DNA from: Chromatiales bacterium | Lineage (GTDB): Bacteria > Pseudomonadota > Gammaproteobacteria > Thiohalomonadales > Thiohalomonadaceae | Length of the DNA stretch: 6,997 nt | NCBI GenBank assembly: GCA_029864785.1 | Contig: JAOTST010000079.1 | Coordinates: 1 to 6,997, forward strand | Direction of reading: 5' to 3' | Part shown: positions 6,892 through 6,997 of the stretch, in pieces | Layout: every line of letters starts with the position of its first letter | Numbering within the stretch: position 1 is the first letter of the stretch | Translations under genes and position numbers: made by a program | The notes under the pieces: model-generated | What the model was told of the DNA's origin: nothing | Databases searched by the model: none | Seen by the model: the letters and a program-made list of their open reading frames with translations, nothing else

Positions 6892-6997
6892 ATGAAAAAC
6901 AGTATCGTCGCCACTATTCCCTTTGATTTCAAGGGAGTACATCACACTCCCTCTGTGACGATTGATCTGGACGATTTTATAAAACGCTCGCAGACCA
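6892..6997 (+). CDS. Partial hypothetical protein, cut by the window end
   Basis: An open frame starts with ATG at 6892 (MKNSIVATIPFDFKG...) and runs for 35 complete codons to the window edge without a stop. It begins 3 bases after the stop of the previous small gene, with AAGGG (6876-6880) upstream inside that gene as a possible ribosome site, so the two are probably translated from one mRNA. The visible part contains an acidic IDLDDFI stretch and no signal peptide. I do not recognise a family; the product cannot be named from this fragment. Confidence 0.6.
   Translation, partial: MKNSIVATIPFDFKGVHHTPSVTIDLDDFIKRSQT

Noticed and set aside
6586..6945. Minus-strand 119-codon open frame opposite the small gene at 6613-6888
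   Set aside because: It has a His-rich, irregular composition, while the plus-strand frame packs tightly with the next gene; this is a close call that homology searches would settle.

Overview
The window carries a nitrate/nitrite assimilation locus from a proteobacterium, most likely a gammaproteobacterium. The grounds are the NirB/NirD protein types, sigma-54/NtrC-type promoter signals and moderate GC. No rRNA, tRNA, phage or CRISPR sequence was seen, so the lineage cannot be fixed further.

Left part (positions 39-2831, minus strand): nirB and nirD, the large and small subunits of the cytoplasmic NAD(P)H-dependent nitrite reductase, lie 15 bases apart and form an operon reading out of the left edge. 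NirB keeps all cofactor motifs: two dinucleotide-binding folds, two four-Cys BFD-type [2Fe-2S] modules and the siroheme/[4Fe-4S] cysteines. NirD keeps a full Rieske CxH/CxxH ligand set.

Centre (2832-3190): a 359-base divergent control region. It has a near-perfect sigma-54 -24/-12 element for nirB on the minus strand and a second one, identical at 14 of 16 positions, for the transporter on the plus strand. Between them lies an excellent NtrC-type dyad. This points to nitrogen-limitation control, and so to assimilation rather than respiration.

Right part (3191-6495, plus strand): a NarK/NrtP-type major facilitator nitrate/nitrite transporter, longer than usual because of a central insertion. 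It is followed, after a 134-base gap holding a strong inverted repeat, by one polypeptide that joins a PP2C-type Ser/Thr phosphatase to a Ser/Thr protein kinase and ends in a single C-terminal membrane anchor. The kinase lacks the glycine-rich loop and has HQD in place of HRD. Its position makes it a candidate post-translational regulator of nitrate uptake or reduction.

Right edge (6613-6997): two small genes of unknown function, the second cut by the window end.

Working model: nitrogen limitation activates NtrC, which drives both sigma-54 promoters. The transporter imports nitrate/nitrite, NirBD reduces nitrite to ammonium, and the membrane-tethered phosphatase-kinase may tune the flux. The nitrate reductase itself is not in the window and would be expected to the left of nirD.
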